NCBI GenBank assembly: GCA_002021875.1
Contig: CP018627.1
Span: forward strand, 5,332,001 to 5,396,000
DNA: 64,000 bases
DNA from: Streptomyces hygroscopicus
GTDB taxonomy: Bacteria; Actinomycetota; Actinomycetes; Streptomycetales; Streptomycetaceae
Direction: 5' to 3'
Position numbers and translations under genes: made by a program. The notes below the pieces were generated by a model. The model was not told the origin of the DNA, searched no databases, and saw only the letters and a program-made list of their open reading frames with translations. Below are positions 1 to 26,700 of the stretch, piece by piece (within the stretch, counting starts at the first letter, position 1; the number at the start of each line of letters is the position of its first letter).

Positions 1-13400
<13,400 letters not shown>

Positions 13401-13425
13401 CGTGTACTCCGTGCTTGGGCCCGCG

Positions 13426-16400
13426 TCAGGAATCGTTGCCGTCGAGGCTGTCGAGGTCGAGCGCCATGTCGATGAGGTGCTGGACGTCCATCTCGTCGAT
13501 GGACTCCGCCTCGTCCTCGACGCGGCTGGGATCGGAAGTGGCTGCTTGTGGATCGGCCAGCCGGAGCAGCGTGTCCAGCAGCCCCGCCTCCCGGATCCGG
13601 CCCATCGGGATGGTGGCCAGGGTGCGGCGCAGCTCGGCGTCCTGCGGATCGGTGTCCACATGGGCGGGGGCGTGGCCGTGGCCCGGCCCGTCCGGGATCA
13701 GCTCGGTCAGCAGATGCTCGGCGAGCGCGGCCGGTGTCGGGTAGTCGTAGACCAGGCTCGCGGGCAGCTTGAGGCCGGTGGTCGCGCCGAGCCGGGTGCG
13801 CAGTTCGACCGCGGTGAGCGAGTCGAAGCCCAGCTCGCTGAAGGCGCGTCCGGCCTCGACCTCGTCGGCAGAGGCATGCCCGAGGGCGCTGGCCACATGG
13901 GTGCGGACCACCTCCAGCACCGCGTCCTTACGGTCGGCCACGGCCAGTTGGGCGAGCCGCTCGCGCAGCGCGGAGGCGCCGTCGGCCGCCGCCGTGTCCG
14001 CCGATTCGCCCTCGCCGCCGCTCCGCAGGGCCTTGGCGACCTGCGGCAGATCGTCGATCAGCGGGCGGGGGCGGGCGGCGGTGAAGGCCGGGGCGAACCG
14101 CTCCCAGTCGACATCGGCCACCGTCACGGCGGTCTCCTGGCGGGAGAGCACCCGCTGGAAGGCGACCATGTTCAGCTCCGGCGCCATCGGCGGCAGTCCA
14201 CGGCGGCGCAACTGCTCCTCCGCGTCGCCCTCGGCGGCCATACCGCCTTCCGCCCACGGACCCCAGGCCACGGAGGTGGCGGTGAGACCGCGGGCCCGGC
14301 GCTGTTCGGCCAGCGCGTCGAGGAAGGCGTTTCCGGCCGCGTACGCCCCCTGGCCGCCACTGCCCCACACCCCGGCGATCGAGGAGAAGAGCACGAAGGC
14401 GTCCAGCTCGGCGTCCTCGCCGAAGAGGGCGTCGAGGTGGACCGCCCCGGTCGTCTTGGCCGCCACGATCCCGGCGAACTCGGGGAGTTCGGTGCCGGTG
14501 CCGGGCTCCTGCGAGATCCCGGCCGAGTGCACCACGGCACGTACCGGGGTGCCGTTGGCGGCCAGCTTCTCCACGAGCGCCGCGAGCGCGTCGCGGTCGG
14601 CCACATCGCATGCCTCGACGGTCACGGCGGTGTCGGTGCCGGACAGTTCGGCCACGATCTCGGCCGCGCCCGGCGCGTCGGGGCCCCGGCGGCTGAGCAG
14701 CACCAGCCGCTCCGCGCCGTTGTGGGCCAGCCAGCGGGCGACATGCCGCCCCAGGGCGCCGGTGCCACCGGTCACCAGCACGGTGCCGCGCGGCGTCCAG
14801 GGCTCGGCGGCGGCGGTGGCCGCGTCGCGCGGGGCCGGGACGAGGCGGCGTACGAAGACCCCGGTGGCGCGGATCGCCACCTGGTCCTCGTCGTCGGCCC
14901 CGGCGAGCACGGCCGCGAGCCGGTCCAGCGCCCGCTCGTCCACGGTCTCCGGCAGGTCGACCAGACCGCCCCAGCGCTCGGGCTGCTCCAGGGCCACGAC
15001 CCGGCCGTAGCCCCAGACCTGGGCCTGGGTGGCGCTGTCCAGCCGGTCGGCGCCACCGGTCGCGACCGCGCCCCGGGTGGCGCACCACAGCCGCGCCGGG
15101 GCGTCGTCACCCCGCAGGGCCAGCGCCTCGGGCCGCGCCAGCGCCTCGGCCAGCGCACCGGTCAGCGCGAGGCCGACCGGCACCGCCGGATGCGCCGGGT
15201 GCGGCCGCTCGTCCAGCGCCAGCAGGGACAGCACTCCGGCCACCGGGCCGTCGGCCGTCGCCTGGGCGAGGCGGTCGGCCACGGCCGCGGGGTCGGTGTC
15301 CGCGGCGTCCAGTTCGACGCGGACGACCCGCACCCCGCGCCGCGTCAGGTCGTCGGCCACGGCGGTGATCCGCGGGTCGTCGGCGTGGTGCGCGGGAACG
15401 AGGGTCAGCCAGGTGCCGGCCGGGGCCGGGGAGCCCGACGGGCCCTGCGGACGCGGCTTCCACACCACGTTGTAGAGGTGGCCGTCGGCGGCGGACCGCT
15501 CGCGCTGGGCGCGGCGCCATGTCGACAGGGCGGGGAGCAGCGCGCTGAGCGGCTGGTCGCCCTCGACCCGCAGCTCGGTGGCGAGCGACTCCCAGTCCTC
15601 GCGCTCCACGGTCTCCCAGAACCGCGCGTCCACCGCGTCCACGGCGCCCTCGGCCGAGGTCCCGGTCTCCAGGGCGAACTCGGGCCAGTAGCGGCGGCGC
15701 TGGAACGCGTACGTCGGCAGGTCGACGCGGTGGGCGCCGGTCCCGGCGAAGTACCCGGCCCAGTCCACCTCGGCGCCCCGGACATACGCCTGGGCGAGCG
15801 CGGTGGTGAGGGTCTCGGCCTCGGGGCGGTCCTTGCGCAGCCCGGCCGCGAAGCCCGCCACGTCGGCGTCGGTGACGCACTCCTGGGCCATGGCGGTCAG
15901 GACGCCGTCGGGGCCCAGCTCCACGTAGGTGGTGACGCCTTGGGCTTCCAACGCCCGTACGCCGTCGAGGAAGCGGACGGCCTCGCGGACGTGGCGCACC
16001 CAGAAGTCGGCCGTCGTGATCTCCTCGGCGGAGGCGATGGCGCCGGTGAGGTTGGAGACGATCGGGATGCGCGGGGCCTCGTACGACAGCCCCTCGGCCA
16101 CCTGCCGGAACGCTTCCAGCATCCCGTCCATGCGGGGCGAGTGGAACGCGTGGCTGACGGTGAGCCGTTTGGTCTTACGGCCCTGCGCCTCGAACGACCC
16201 GGCGATCTCCGCCGCCGCGTCCTCATCACCCGCGATGACCACGGAGGTCGGCCCGTTGAGGGCGGCGATCGAGACGCGCTCGCTGAGCAGCGGCGTGACC
16301 TCGTCCTCCGACGCCTGCACCGCGATCATCGCGCCACCGGCGGGCAGCTCCTGCATCAGGCGGCCACGAGCCGCCACCAGCGTGCACGCGTCCGCGAGGG

Positions 16401-19400
16401 ACAGCACACCGGCCACATGCGCGGCGGCCAGCTCACCGATCGAGTGGCCGGAGAGGAAGTCCGCCTTCAGACCCCATGCCTCCACCAGGCGGAACAGCGC
16501 CACCTCGACCGCGAACAGCGCGGGCTGGGTGAATCCGGTCCGGTCGAGCGCCTCGGCGTCGTCCCCGAACAGGACGTCCTTCAGCGGCCGTTCCAGATGG
16601 GCGTCCAGCTCCGCGCAGATCGCGTCCAGCGCTTCGGTGAACGCCGGGTAGGCGTCGTACAGCTCACGCCCCATCCCCAGCCGCTGACTGCCCTGCCCGG
16701 TGAAGAGGAACGCCAGCTTGCCGCCGGTCACCGAGCCCTCGACGAGCCCCGTGGCACCGCGCCCGTCGGCCAGCGCCGCGAGCTGCTCGCCGAGGAGGCC
16801 GCCGTCCCGGCCGAGCGCCACGGCCCGGTGTTCCAGGGCGGCGCGGGAGGTGGCCAGGGAGTAGGCGAGGTCGAGCGGGCTCGGCCCGTCGGCGCCGCCG
16901 TCCACGGAGGCGTCCGCGAAGGCGTCCACGGAGGGGCGCAGCCGTGCGGCCTGGGCCCGTAGCGCGTCCTCGGTACGGCCCGAGACCGGCCAGGCGAGGA
17001 CGGGCAGGGCCCGCTCCGGAGCGGGCGCGAAGACCGCGTCCACGGCCGGGGCCTGCTCGATGATCGCGTGCGAGTTGGTGCCGCTGAAGCCGAACGACGA
17101 CACACCCGCGCGGCGCGGACGGCCGGTCTCCGGCCAGGGCCGGGCCTCGGTCAGCAGCTCGATGTCGCCCGCCGACCAGTCGACGTGCGGGGTCGGCTCG
17201 CTGACGTGGAGGGTCCGCGGCAGCACACCGTGCCGCATCGCCATGACCATCTTCATGATGCCGGCGGCGCCCGCCACGGCCTGGGTGTGGCCGATGTTGG
17301 ACTTCACCGAGCCCAGCCACAGCGGCCGGTCCTCCGGCCGGTCCTGGCCGTAGGTGGCGAGCAGCGCCTGCGCCTCGATCGGGTCGCCCAGCGTCGTACC
17401 GGTGCCGTGGGCCTCCACGACGTCGATGTCCGTGGCCGAAAGACCGGCGTTGGCCAGGGCCTGCCGGATGACGCGCTGCTGGGACGGGCCGTTGGGCGCG
17501 GTCAGGCCGTTCGACGCGCCGTCCTGGTTGATGGCGGTGGAGCGCAGGACGGCGAGCACCGGATGGCCGTTCTTGCGCGCGTCGGAGAGCCGCTCCACCA
17601 GGAAGAGGCCCACGCCTTCGGCCCAGTTGGTGCCGTCCGCGTCACCGGAGAACGCCTTGATCCGGCCGTCGGCGGCCAGTCCGCGCTGACGGCTGAACTC
17701 CAGGAAGGCGCCCGGGGTCGACATGACCGTGACGGCTCCGGCCAGCGCGAGCGAGCATTCGCCGTTGCGCAGCGCCTGCGCGGCCAGGTGCAGCGCCACC
17801 ACCGACGACGAGCAGGCCGTGTCGATGGTGACCGCCGGGCCTTCGAGCCCGAAGGCGTAGGAGAGCCGGCCGGAGGCCACGCTGGAGGAGTTGCCGGTGC
17901 CGAGGTGTCCTTCGAGGCCCTGCGGCTCGTTCAGCCACAGCGTCAGATAGTCCTGGTCGTTGGAGCCGATGTAGACACCCGTACGGCTGCCGCGCAGGGA
18001 CGCGGGGTCGACCCCGGCCCGCTCGAACGCCTCCCAGGAGGTCTCCAGCAGCAGCCGCTGCTGCGGGTCCATCGCGAGGGCCTCGCGCGGCGAGATCCCG
18101 AAGAACGACGCGTCGAAGTCGGCCACATCGTGCAGGAAGCCGCCCTCGCGGGTGTAGCTGGTGCCCTCGAGGTCGGGGTCGTCGCTGTAGAGGGTGGCGA
18201 GGTCCCAGCCGCGGTCGGCGGGGAACGGGGTGATGGCGTCGTCACCGGCGACCAGCAGTTGCCACAGCTCCTCGGGCGACCGCACGCCGCCGGGGAAACG
18301 GCAGCTCATCGCGACGATCGCGATCGGGTCGTCGCGGTCCACCGCACTGATCACCCGGTCGGGCACGATCGCGTCGGCCGCGTCCCCGACGATCTCCTCG
18401 CGCAGATGGCCCGCCAGGCTGGTCGAGGTGGGGTAGTCGAAGACGAGCGTGGGCGGCAGCCGCAGCCCGGTCGCCTCGCGCAGCAGATTGCGCAGTTCGA
18501 CGGCGGTCAGGGAGTCGAAGCCCAGGTCCTTGAAGGCCCGGCCCTCCTCGACGGCCTGCGGACCCGCATAGCCGAGGACGGCCGCCACCTGCGTACGGAC
18601 CAGGTCCAGCAGCAGCCGGTCCTGCTCGGCCGCGCTCAGCCCGGCCAGCCGCTCCGCAAGCGCGGAACCGCCGCCCGCGGCGGTGTCCACCGCGCGGCGC
18701 ACCGGGACCCGCACCAGCCCGCGCAGCAGCGGCGCGAGCGCGCCCGCCGCGGCCTGGGCGCGCAGCGCCACCGCGTCCACGCGCATCGGGATCGGCACCG
18801 CCTCGTCCGTGGTGAGCGCGGCGTCCAGGAGGGCAAGGCCCTCCGCCGGGGAGAGCGGCGGCAGTCCGGCGCGCCGCATCCGGCTGATGTCGGCCTCGTC
18901 CAGGCCACCGGCCATACCGGCGCCCGCCCAGGGGCCCCAGGCCAGCGAGACGGCGGGGAGGCTCTCGGCGCGGCGGTGTGCGGCGAGGGCGTCCAGGAAG
19001 GCGTTGGCGGCCGCGTAGTTGCCCTGGCCCGGGGTGCCGAACACGCCCGAGGCGGAGGAGAACAGCACGAAGGCCGTCAGGTCCAGGTCGCGGGTCAGCT
19101 CATGCAGATTCCACGCCGCGTCCACCTTCGGACGCATGACGTGGTCGACGCGCTCGGGCGTCAGCGAGCCGATCACCCCGTCGTCCAGCACACCGGCGGT
19201 GTGCACGACGGCGGTCAGCGGATGCTCGGCGGGGACGGTGGCGAGGGTCGCGGCGAGCGCGTCCCGGTCCGCCACATCACACGCCGCCCACGCCACGTCG
19301 GCACCCAACCCGGCCAGCCCAACCGCGAGTTCGGCCGCACCCGGGGCCTGCTGCCCACGACGGCTCACCAGCAGGAGCTGCCGTACGCCACGCTCCGCCA

Positions 19401-22400
19401 CCAGATGCCGGGCCACCAGCCCGCCCAGCGAACCGGAGGCGCCGGTCACCAGCACCGTGCCCTCGGAGTCAAAGGCACCCTCGGTGGCCGCCGTCTCGTC
19501 CGCGACCGGCACCCTGGCCAGGCGCGGGATACGGGCGACGCCCGTACGGACGGCGAGTTGCTCTTCGCCCGCCGCCAGCGCGGCCGGAAGCGCCGCGAGC
19601 GACGCGTCCCGGCGGTCGATGTCCAGGAGGACGAAGCGGTCCGGGTTCTCGGCCTGTGCCGTGCGCAGCAGACCCCACACCGCGGACTGCGCCGGATCAC
19701 ATACCGGCTCGCCCTCGCCGAGGGTCAGGAACACCAGCCGCGAGGTGGCGAACCGCTCATCGGCCAGCCACGCCTGGGCCAGGCCCAGCGCCTCGGCCGT
19801 GGCCCGGCGCACCGTGCCGGGCACCCCGCCCGGCACCTCGTCGCCGCCCTGCGTGGACGGCGTCACGAACACGTACTCCGGTACGGCCGCCCCGGACGCC
19901 ACGGCCTCGCCCAGCGCCGTGAAGTCCGCATACGCACCGGCACCGGCACCGGCGGTCGCGAGCCCGAGGGCGTCCGCGCCGAGCACCGCCCACCGGCTGC
20001 CGCCGGGCGCGCCGGCGCCCGCTCCGGCCGGGAGTTCGGTCCACTCCACGCGGAACAGCGACTCGTGGTACGCCGCCCGCGCGGCCCGCACCTGCTCCGC
20101 CGACACGGCGCGCAGGACCAGCGAGTCCACGGCGGCGACCGGCGCACCGGCCGAGTCCGCGATCTCCAGCCGGACCCCGTCCACGCCCCGCAGCACCAGC
20201 CGCACCCGCAGCGCCGAGGCGCCGCTCGCGTACAGCGACACACCGCTCCAGGCGAACGGCAGCCGCCCGCCCTGGCTCTCGCCGTCGCCCAGGCCGTCCA
20301 TGCCGAGCGCGTGCAGCGCCGAGTCGAGCAGCGCCGGGTGCAGTCCGTACGCCTGCGCGTCGGAGGCGGCGGACTCGTCGAGCCGCACCTCGGCGAAGAG
20401 TTCGTCCCCGCGCCGCCATGCGGCCGTCAGCCCCTGGAACACCGGGCCGTACCGCAGACCGCCGTCCGCGAGGGCCGCGTACAGCTCCTCGGTACGGGCC
20501 GCCTCGGCGCCCTGCGGCGGCCACGCGGTCAGCGCGAACGACGGCCGGGGCGCGCCCGAGGCGAGCACACCGTCGGCGTGTCGCGTCCACGGCTCCTCGG
20601 CCGGGGCGTCCTCCGCGCGGGACAGCACGGTCAGGGACCGCCGTCCGGCGCCGTCGGGCGCGCCGACCGTGAGCTGCAGCCGGATGCCACCGCGGGCGGG
20701 CAGCACCAGCGGGGCGTGCAGGGTCAGCTCGTCGAGCAGGTCACAGCCGACCTGGTCACCGGCGCGCACGGCAAGCTCCACGAACGCGGTGCCGGGCAGC
20801 ACCACCGTGTCCCGCACCACATGGTCGGCCAGCCACGGATGCGTATCCACACCCAGCCGTCCCGTGAAGACCAGCCCATCGGTCTCCGCCAGCGGCACCG
20901 CGGCGCCGAGCAGCGGATGCCCGGCCAACTCCAGCCCCACGGAGGCCACATCACCGACGGACCCGGCACCCGGCTCCAGCCAGAACCGCTCATGCTGGAA
21001 GGCGTACGTCGGCAGATCCACCTGATCCGCGCCCCTACCGGCGAAGAACCCGGCCCAGTCCACGGCCACACCGCGCACATGCGCCCGTGCCACGGCCGTG
21101 GTCAGCGCCTCGGCCTCGGGACGGTCCTTGCGCAGCGCGGAGATGAACGCGGCGTCCGACGCGGAGTCGGTCACGCACTCCTGAGCCATCGCGGTGAGCA
21201 CACCGTCCGGGCCCAGCTCGACGAACGTGGTGACACCCTTGGCCTCAAGGGTCCGTACGCCGTCGAGGAAGCGGACGGCCTCGCGGACATGGCGCACCCA
21301 GAAGTCGGGGGTCGTGATCTCCTCGGCGGACACCACGCCACCGGTCAGATTCGACACGATCGGGATCTTCGGAGCCTCATACGACAGCCCCTGCGCAACC
21401 TGCCGGAACGCGTCCAACATGCCGTCCATACGCGGCGAGTGGAACGCGTGGCTGACCGTGAGCCGCTTGGTCTTCCGACCCTGCGCCTCGAACGACGCGG
21501 CAATCTCAAGCACCGCGTCCTCATCACCCGCGATGACCACCGACGTCGGCCCGTTGAGCGCGGCGATACTGACCCGCTCGGTCAACAGCGGCAACACCTC
21601 GTCCTCCGACGCCTGCACCGCGATCATCGCGCCACCGGCCGGAAGCTCCTGCATCAAACGGCCACGCGCCGCCACCAACTTCGCCGCGTCCGCCAGCGAC
21701 AACACACCCGCCACATGCGCGGCGGCCAGCTCACCAATCGAGTGCCCCGACAGATAGTCGGGCCGCAGACCCCACGCCTCAACGAGACGGAACAGCGCCA
21801 CCTCAACCGCGAACAACGCGGGCTGGGTGAAACCGGTCTGGTCCAGCGCCTCGGCATCGGCCCCGAACACAACGTCCTTCAAAGGACGCTCAAGGTGCCG
21901 GTCCAGCTCCGCACACACCGCGTCCAGCGCCTCGGCGAACACCGGATAGGCGTCATACAGCTCACGCCCCATCCCCAGCCGCTGGCTCCCCTGCCCCGTG
22001 AACAGGAACGCCACCTTGCCGCCGGTGACCCTCCCCTCGACCAGCCCGGTCGCGGACTCCCCCCGCGCCAGCGCCTCCAGGCCCGTCGCCAGCCCGGCGC
22101 GGTCCTCGCCCACGACCACCGCGCGGCGCTCCAGCGCCGCCCGGCCGGTGGCCAGCGAGTAGGCCACATCGGCGGTGTCGAGGGCGGGTTCGCGGTCGAG
22201 GTGGGAGGCGAGGCGGCGGGCGTTGTCGCGCAGCGCCGCCGCGTTCCCGGCGGACAGGGGCCACGGCAGCACGGTGGCGGTGACGACCGCCGCCGGGGGG
22301 GCGTCCTCGTCCGTGGCCGACGGCTCCTCGGCCTCCGGCTCGGGGGCCTGCTCCAGGATGGTGTGGGCGTTGGTGCCGCTCACGCCGAAGGCCGAGACAC

Positions 22401-23730
22401 CGGCCCGGCGCGGCCTGCCGGTCTCGTCCCAGGGGCGGGCCTCGGTCAGCAGGGACACCTCGCCCGCCGACCAGTCGACGGTCGGGGACGGCTGGTCGAC
22501 GTGGAGGGTCTTGGGCAGGATGCCGTGGCGTATCGCCATGACCATCTTGATGATGCCCGCGACACCCGCCGCCGCCTGGGCGTGGCCCAGGTTGGACTTG
22601 AGCGAGCCCAGCCACAGCGGACGGCCCTCGGGCCGCTCCTGGCCGTAGGTGGCCAGCAGCGCCTGCGCCTCGATCGGGTCGCCCAGTGTGGTGCCCGTGC
22701 CGTGCGCCTCGACGACGTCGATCTCGGCGGCGGACAGTCGGGCGTTCTCCAGGGCCTGGCGGATGACGCGCCGCTGCGAGGGGCCGTTCGGCGCGGTCAG
22801 GCCGTTGGACGCGCCGTCCTGGTTCACCGCGCTGCCGCGCACCACGGCGAGTACCGGGTGGCCGTTCCTGCGGGCGTCCGACAGCCGCTCGACGAGCAGC
22901 ACGCCGACGCCCTCGGACCAGCCGGTGCCGTCCGCCGAGGCGGCGAAGGACTTGCAGCGGCCGTCGGGGGCGAGGCCGCGCTGGCGGCTGAACTCCACGA
23001 AGACGTCCGGGTTGGGCATCACGGTGACGCCGCCGACGAGGGCGAGCGAGCATTCGCGCTGCCGCAGCGCCTGGGCCGCCCAGTGCAGGGCGACCAGCGA
23101 CGACGAGCAGGCCGTGTCGATGGTGGCGGCCGGGCCTTCGAGTCCGAAGGTGTAGGCGATACGGCCGGACAGCACGCTGGTGGCGCCGCCGGTGAGCAGC
23201 AGGCCCTCCAGCTCCTCCGGCGCGCCCGAAACATCCGAGCCATAGCCCATGGCCGAGGCGCCCACATAAACGCCGGTGCGGCTGCCCTTGACGGAGGTCG
23301 GGTCGATTCCCGCGCGCTCGAAAACCTCCCAGGAGGTTTCCAGCAGCAGCCGCTGCTGCGGGTCCATCGCGAGGGCCTCGCGCGGCGAAATGCCGAAGAA
23401 TCCGGGATCGAATTCGGCGGCGCCGTCGAGGAATCCGCCGCCGCTGTTGTAGAAGGTGCCCTTGCGGTCGGGGTCCGGATCGGCCAGCCCCTCGATGTCC
23501 CAGCCGCGGTCGGCGGGGAATCCGGAAATGGCGTCACCGCCCTCCGCGACCAATTGCCACAGATCCTCGGGCGAACCGACACCGCCGGGGAACCGGCAGC
23601 TCATCGCGGTGATCGCGATCGGTTCCTGCGCGTCCGCCTCCACCTCGGTCAGGCGGCGACGGGCCCGGCGCAGCTCAGTGGTCATCCACTTCAGATTGTC
23701 GAGAAGCTTCTCTTCGTTCGCGCTAGCCAC
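13426..23730 (-). CDS. Type I modular PKS, modules 6-7
   Basis: Two-module megasynthase of 3,434 residues. An N-terminal docking coiled coil (1-35) precedes module 6 (KS Cys208, AT Ser664, DH His970/Asp1136, KR Tyr1572, ACP Ser1740) and module 7 (KS Cys1973, AT Ser2430, dimerisation element near 2690-2740, KR Tyr3130, ACP Ser3304). A C-terminal docking tail (about 3350-3434) is rich in acidic residues. Both ATs carry GHSIGE and HAFH, so malonyl-CoA is the expected extender. KR6 is B-type (LDD) and sits with a DH, predicting a double bond. KR7 lacks LDD and has the A-type Trp (FSSIAGVWG), predicting an L-hydroxyl. The start is GTG, fixed by a perfect AGGAGG ten bases upstream. It lies 47 bases downstream of the first PKS gene and 25 bases before the third, so one operon is likely. 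The catalytic residues I checked are all present. Confidence 0.98.
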   Translation of the reverse strand: MASANEEKLLDNLKWMTTELRRARRRLTEVEADAQEPIAITAMSCRFPGGVGSPEDLWQLVAEGGDAISGFPADRGWDIEGLADPDPDRKGTFYNSGGGFLDGAAEFDPGFFGISPREALAMDPQQRLLLETSWEVFERAGIDPTSVKGSRTGVYVGASAMGYGSDVSGAPEELEGLLLTGGATSVLSGRIAYTFGLEGPAATIDTACSSSLVALHWAAQALRQRECSLALVGGVTVMPNPDVFVEFSRQRGLAPDGRCKSFAASADGTGWSEGVGVLLVERLSDARRNGHPVLAVVRGSAVNQDGASNGLTAPNGPSQRRVIRQALENARLSAAEIDVVEAHGTGTTLGDPIEAQALLATYGQERPEGRPLWLGSLKSNLGHAQAAAGVAGIIKMVMAIRHGILPKTLHVDQPSPTVDWSAGEVSLLTEARPWDETGRPRRAGVSAFGVSGTNAHTILEQAPEPEAEEPSATDEDAPPAAVVTATVLPWPLSAGNAAALRDNARRLASHLDREPALDTADVAYSLATGRAALERRAVVVGEDRAGLATGLEALARGESATGLVEGRVTGGKVAFLFTGQGSQRLGMGRELYDAYPVFAEALDAVCAELDRHLERPLKDVVFGADAEALDQTGFTQPALFAVEVALFRLVEAWGLRPDYLSGHSIGELAAAHVAGVLSLADAAKLVAARGRLMQELPAGGAMIAVQASEDEVLPLLTERVSIAALNGPTSVVIAGDEDAVLEIAASFEAQGRKTKRLTVSHAFHSPRMDGMLDAFRQVAQGLSYEAPKIPIVSNLTGGVVSAEEITTPDFWVRHVREAVRFLDGVRTLEAKGVTTFVELGPDGVLTAMAQECVTDSASDAAFISALRKDRPEAEALTTAVARAHVRGVAVDWAGFFAGRGADQVDLPTYAFQHERFWLEPGAGSVGDVASVGLELAGHPLLGAAVPLAETDGLVFTGRLGVDTHPWLADHVVRDTVVLPGTAFVELAVRAGDQVGCDLLDELTLHAPLVLPARGGIRLQLTVGAPDGAGRRSLTVLSRAEDAPAEEPWTRHADGVLASGAPRPSFALTAWPPQGAEAARTEELYAALADGGLRYGPVFQGLTAAWRRGDELFAEVRLDESAASDAQAYGLHPALLDSALHALGMDGLGDGESQGGRLPFAWSGVSLYASGASALRVRLVLRGVDGVRLEIADSAGAPVAAVDSLVLRAVSAEQVRAARAAYHESLFRVEWTELPAGAGAGAPGGSRWAVLGADALGLATAGAGAGAYADFTALGEAVASGAAVPEYVFVTPSTQGGDEVPGGVPGTVRRATAEALGLAQAWLADERFATSRLVFLTLGEGEPVCDPAQSAVWGLLRTAQAENPDRFVLLDIDRRDASLAALPAALAAGEEQLAVRTGVARIPRLARVPVADETAATEGAFDSEGTVLVTGASGSLGGLVARHLVAERGVRQLLLVSRRGQQAPGAAELAVGLAGLGADVAWAACDVADRDALAATLATVPAEHPLTAVVHTAGVLDDGVIGSLTPERVDHVMRPKVDAAWNLHELTRDLDLTAFVLFSSASGVFGTPGQGNYAAANAFLDALAAHRRAESLPAVSLAWGPWAGAGMAGGLDEADISRMRRAGLPPLSPAEGLALLDAALTTDEAVPIPMRVDAVALRAQAAAGALAPLLRGLVRVPVRRAVDTAAGGGSALAERLAGLSAAEQDRLLLDLVRTQVAAVLGYAGPQAVEEGRAFKDLGFDSLTAVELRNLLREATGLRLPPTLVFDYPTSTSLAGHLREEIVGDAADAIVPDRVISAVDRDDPIAIVAMSCRFPGGVRSPEELWQLLVAGDDAITPFPADRGWDLATLYSDDPDLEGTSYTREGGFLHDVADFDASFFGISPREALAMDPQQRLLLETSWEAFERAGVDPASLRGSRTGVYIGSNDQDYLTLWLNEPQGLEGHLGTGNSSSVASGRLSYAFGLEGPAVTIDTACSSSVVALHLAAQALRNGECSLALAGAVTVMSTPGAFLEFSRQRGLAADGRIKAFSGDADGTNWAEGVGLFLVERLSDARKNGHPVLAVLRSTAINQDGASNGLTAPNGPSQQRVIRQALANAGLSATDIDVVEAHGTGTTLGDPIEAQALLATYGQDRPEDRPLWLGSVKSNIGHTQAVAGAAGIMKMVMAMRHGVLPRTLHVSEPTPHVDWSAGDIELLTEARPWPETGRPRRAGVSSFGFSGTNSHAIIEQAPAVDAVFAPAPERALPVLAWPVSGRTEDALRAQAARLRPSVDAFADASVDGGADGPSPLDLAYSLATSRAALEHRAVALGRDGGLLGEQLAALADGRGATGLVEGSVTGGKLAFLFTGQGSQRLGMGRELYDAYPAFTEALDAICAELDAHLERPLKDVLFGDDAEALDRTGFTQPALFAVEVALFRLVEAWGLKADFLSGHSIGELAAAHVAGVLSLADACTLVAARGRLMQELPAGGAMIAVQASEDEVTPLLSERVSIAALNGPTSVVIAGDEDAAAEIAGSFEAQGRKTKRLTVSHAFHSPRMDGMLEAFRQVAEGLSYEAPRIPIVSNLTGAIASAEEITTADFWVRHVREAVRFLDGVRALEAQGVTTYVELGPDGVLTAMAQECVTDADVAGFAAGLRKDRPEAETLTTALAQAYVRGAEVDWAGYFAGTGAHRVDLPTYAFQRRRYWPEFALETGTSAEGAVDAVDARFWETVEREDWESLATELRVEGDQPLSALLPALSTWRRAQRERSAADGHLYNVVWKPRPQGPSGSPAPAGTWLTLVPAHHADDPRITAVADDLTRRGVRVVRVELDAADTDPAAVADRLAQATADGPVAGVLSLLALDERPHPAHPAVPVGLALTGALAEALARPEALALRGDDAPARLWCATRGAVATGGADRLDSATQAQVWGYGRVVALEQPERWGGLVDLPETVDERALDRLAAVLAGADDEDQVAIRATGVFVRRLVPAPRDAATAAAEPWTPRGTVLVTGGTGALGRHVARWLAHNGAERLVLLSRRGPDAPGAAEIVAELSGTDTAVTVEACDVADRDALAALVEKLAANGTPVRAVVHSAGISQEPGTGTELPEFAGIVAAKTTGAVHLDALFGEDAELDAFVLFSSIAGVWGSGGQGAYAAGNAFLDALAEQRRARGLTATSVAWGPWAEGGMAAEGDAEEQLRRRGLPPMAPELNMVAFQRVLSRQETAVTVADVDWERFAPAFTAARPRPLIDDLPQVAKALRSGGEGESADTAAADGASALRERLAQLAVADRKDAVLEVVRTHVASALGHASADEVEAGRAFSELGFDSLTAVELRTRLGATTGLKLPASLVYDYPTPAALAEHLLTELIPDGPGHGHAPAHVDTDPQDAELRRTLATIPMGRIREAGLLDTLLRLADPQAATSDPSRVEDEAESIDEMDVQHLIDMALDLDSLDGNDS
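13690..18339 (-). other. PKS module 7: KS-AT(malonyl)-KR(A)-ACP
   Basis: KS has TACSSSV; AT is malonyl type; a dimerisation element is present; the KR has Trp and no LDD (A-type). No DH. Predicts an L-hydroxyl. Confidence 0.9.
18385..23625 (-). other. PKS module 6: KS-AT(malonyl)-DH-KR(B)-ACP
   Basis: DH has His970 ([13 protein letters not shown]) and Asp1136 ([10 protein letters not shown]). KR6 keeps Ser and Tyr1572 ([16 protein letters not shown]) and LDD. Predicts an E double bond. Confidence 0.9.
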
Positions 23731-23777
23731 GGAAACGTCACCTCCTGAGGTCAGTTGAATTGAGGGCGGTCATCACG
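23731..23777 (-). promoter_or_regulatory. Intercistronic gap with strong ribosome binding site
   Basis: The 47-base gap between the first and second PKS genes contains AGGAGGTGA, a perfect Shine-Dalgarno match, ten bases before the GTG at 23730. It fixes that start and allows independent re-initiation on a polycistronic transcript. No terminator-like hairpin is seen. Confidence 0.8.
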
Positions 23778-26700
23778 TCAGGACCTTCCGAATTCATTGT
23801 TGATGATGTCGAAGATGTCTTCGGCGGAGGCGGCGTCGAGGGCGAGTTCATCGTCCTCGCCGCCGTCGGCGCCCGCCGCGCTCTCGGTCTCGTTCCATGT
23901 CCGCAGCAGCGCTTCGAGGCGGGCCGTGACCCGTTCGCGTTCCGTCGCGTCGTCGGAGACGTGGGAAAGGGTGAATTCCAGCTTGTCGATTTCGGCGAGG
24001 GCCGGGAGTTCGGGTGTGGTGTCCTCGCCGAGGAGGTCGGCGCGCAGCACATCGGCGAGCGCGCCGGGCGTCGGGTGGTCGAAGACCAGGGTGGCGGTGA
24101 GCTGGAGCCCGGTGGCCGCATTCAGCCGGTTGCGGAGTTCGACGGCGGTGAGGGAGTCGAAGCCCAGCTCCTTGAAGGCCCGGCCCGCCTGGACGGCCGT
24201 GATGTCGTCGTGTCCGAGGACGGCGGCGACCTCCGTACGGACGAGGTCGAGCAGGACCTTGTCCGCCTCGGACTCGGTGAGCCCGGCGAGCCGCTGCCGC
24301 AGGGACTCCGCCGATGCCTCGGCCGTGCCGCCGTCCGCGCCCTCCGCCGGGTCCGGTGCCAGGGCGGCGCGGACCTCGGGCAGATCGGCGATGAGCGGGC
24401 GGGGGCGGGCCGCCGTGAAGGTGGGGGCGAAGCGGTCCCAGTCGACGTCGGCCACCGTCACCACGGTCTCGTTCCGGTCCAGCGCCTGCTGAAGGGCGGC
24501 GATGGCGGAGTGCGGGGCCATCACCGGCAGACCGCGGCGGCGCAGTTGCTCGGCCGCCTCGTCGTCGGCGACGAGTCCGCCGTCCGCCCACGGGCCCCAG
24601 GCCACGGAGGTGGCGGTGCGGCCACGGGCCCGGCGCTGTTCGGCCAGCGCGTCGAGGAAGGCGTTTCCGGCCGCGTAGGCGCCTTGGCCACCGCTGCCCC
24701 ACACCGCGGCGATCGAGGAGAAGAGCACGAAGGCGTCCAGCTCGGTGTCACCGAGCAGCGCGTCCAGATGGGCCGCGCCCGCGACCTTGGCGGCGACCAC
24801 ATCGGCCACCTCGGCCGGGGTGGTCTCCGCGAGCGGTGCGAACTGCCCGGCGCCCGCCGTGTGCACGACGGCGGTGAGCGGGTGCCCTGGGTGTTCGTCG
24901 CGGATCCGGGCCAGCAGCCCGGCGATCGCGTCCCGGTCGGTGATGTCGCAGGCGGCGACGGTCACCTGGGCGCCCTTCGCGATCAGTTCGGCCGCGAGTA
25001 CGTCGGCGCCGGGGGCGTCGGGGCCCCGGCGGCTGGTGAGCACCAGATGCTCGGCGCCGTTCTCCGCCAGCCAGCGGGCCACATGGGCGCCCAGCGCGCC
25101 GGTGCCGCCGGTGACCAGGACCGTGCCACGCGGCCGCCAGGGCACACCGGTGGCCGGGGTGGACTCGGCGTGGGCGAGTCGGCGGGCCAGGATTCCGGCC
25201 GTACGGATCGCCAACTGGTCCTCGTGGTCGTCGCCGTGTCCGCCGAGCACACCGGCCAGGCGGTCGGCGGCCCGTTCGTCGAGCGTCGCGGGCAGGTCGA
25301 TCAGACCGCCCCAGCGCTCCGGGTGCTCCAGCGCGACCACCCGGCCCAGGCCCCAGAGCTGCGCCTGTGCGGCGCTGCCGACCGGTTCCGAGGCGGCGGT
25401 GGAGACGGCGCCGGTGGTGGCGCACCACAGCGGCGCGTCCAGGCCCGCGTCCCCGAGCGCCTGCACCAGCACTCCGGTGCGCAGCAGCCCGGTGGGCACG
25501 GCGGGGTGGTCGGGGTGCGGGCGCTCGTCCAGCGCGAGCAGCGACAGCACACCGTGCACGGGCTCCTCGGCCGCCGCCCGGCGGATCCGGTCGGCCAGGG
25601 CGTCCCGGTCGAGGTCCCCGCCGTCGGCCGGGGTGATGCCGATGCGCCGGATGTCGGCGCCCCGGTCGGCCAGCGCGGCCACGACGCGCCGCACGGTCTC
25701 GGCGTGGCCCGCGGCCGCGGCCGGTTCGGCGACCAGCCAGACGCCGGGGGCGGCGGCGAGCCGCGGCTCCTCCAGCGGCTTCCAGGTCACGCGGTAGCGC
25801 CAGGCGTCGAGCGCGGACTGCTCACGTTCGCGGCGCCGCCACGCGGACAGCGCCGGGAGCAGCGCGCTGAGCGGCTGGTCCATGTCGATGCCCACCGCGT
25901 CCGACAGCGAGGCGAGATCGTCGCTCTCGACGGCCTCCCAGAACCGGGCACCGGCCGCGTCGACGGCCGTGGCCGCCTCGCCGGACGTCTGGCGCGGGGT
26001 GCCGTCCAGCCAGTAGCGCCGCCGCTGGAAGGCGTACGTGGGCAGCTCGACGCGGTGGGCGCCGGTCCCGGCGAACAGCGCCTCCCAGTCCACGGCCGCG
26101 CCCCGCACGTGCAGCGTGGCGAGGGCGCCGGTCAGCGTCTCCGTCTCGGGGCGCCCGGCGCGCAGTACGGGCACGAAGGCCACCTCTTCGGCGCCTTCGC
26201 CTCCGGCGGTGACGCAGTCCTGCGCCATGGCGGACAGCACCCCGTCCGGGCCGAGTTCGACGTAGGTGGTGACGCCTTGGGCCTCCAGGGCGCGGACAGC
26301 GTCGAGGAAGCGGACGGCGTGGCGGACGTGGCGCACCCAGTAGTCGGCGGCCATGCCCAGCTCGTCGGCGACCGGCTGCCCGGTGACCGTGGAGACGATC
26401 GGGATGCGCGGCGCGCGATACGTCAGCCGCTCGGCGACCTTGCGGAAGTCGGCGAGCATGCCGTCCATCAGCGGGGAGTGGAAGGCGTGGCTCACGGTGA
26501 GCCGCTTGGTCTTGCGGCCCCGCGCCTCGAACGACGCCGCGATCTCCAGCGCCACGTCCTCGTCGCCCGCGATGACCACCGAGGTGGGCCCGTTGAGCGC
26601 GGCGATGCCGACGCGCTCGGTGAGCAGCGGCTCGACCTCGTCCTCCGCCGCCTGCAGCGCGACCATCGCGCCACGGGCGGGCAGTTGCTGCATCAGCCGG

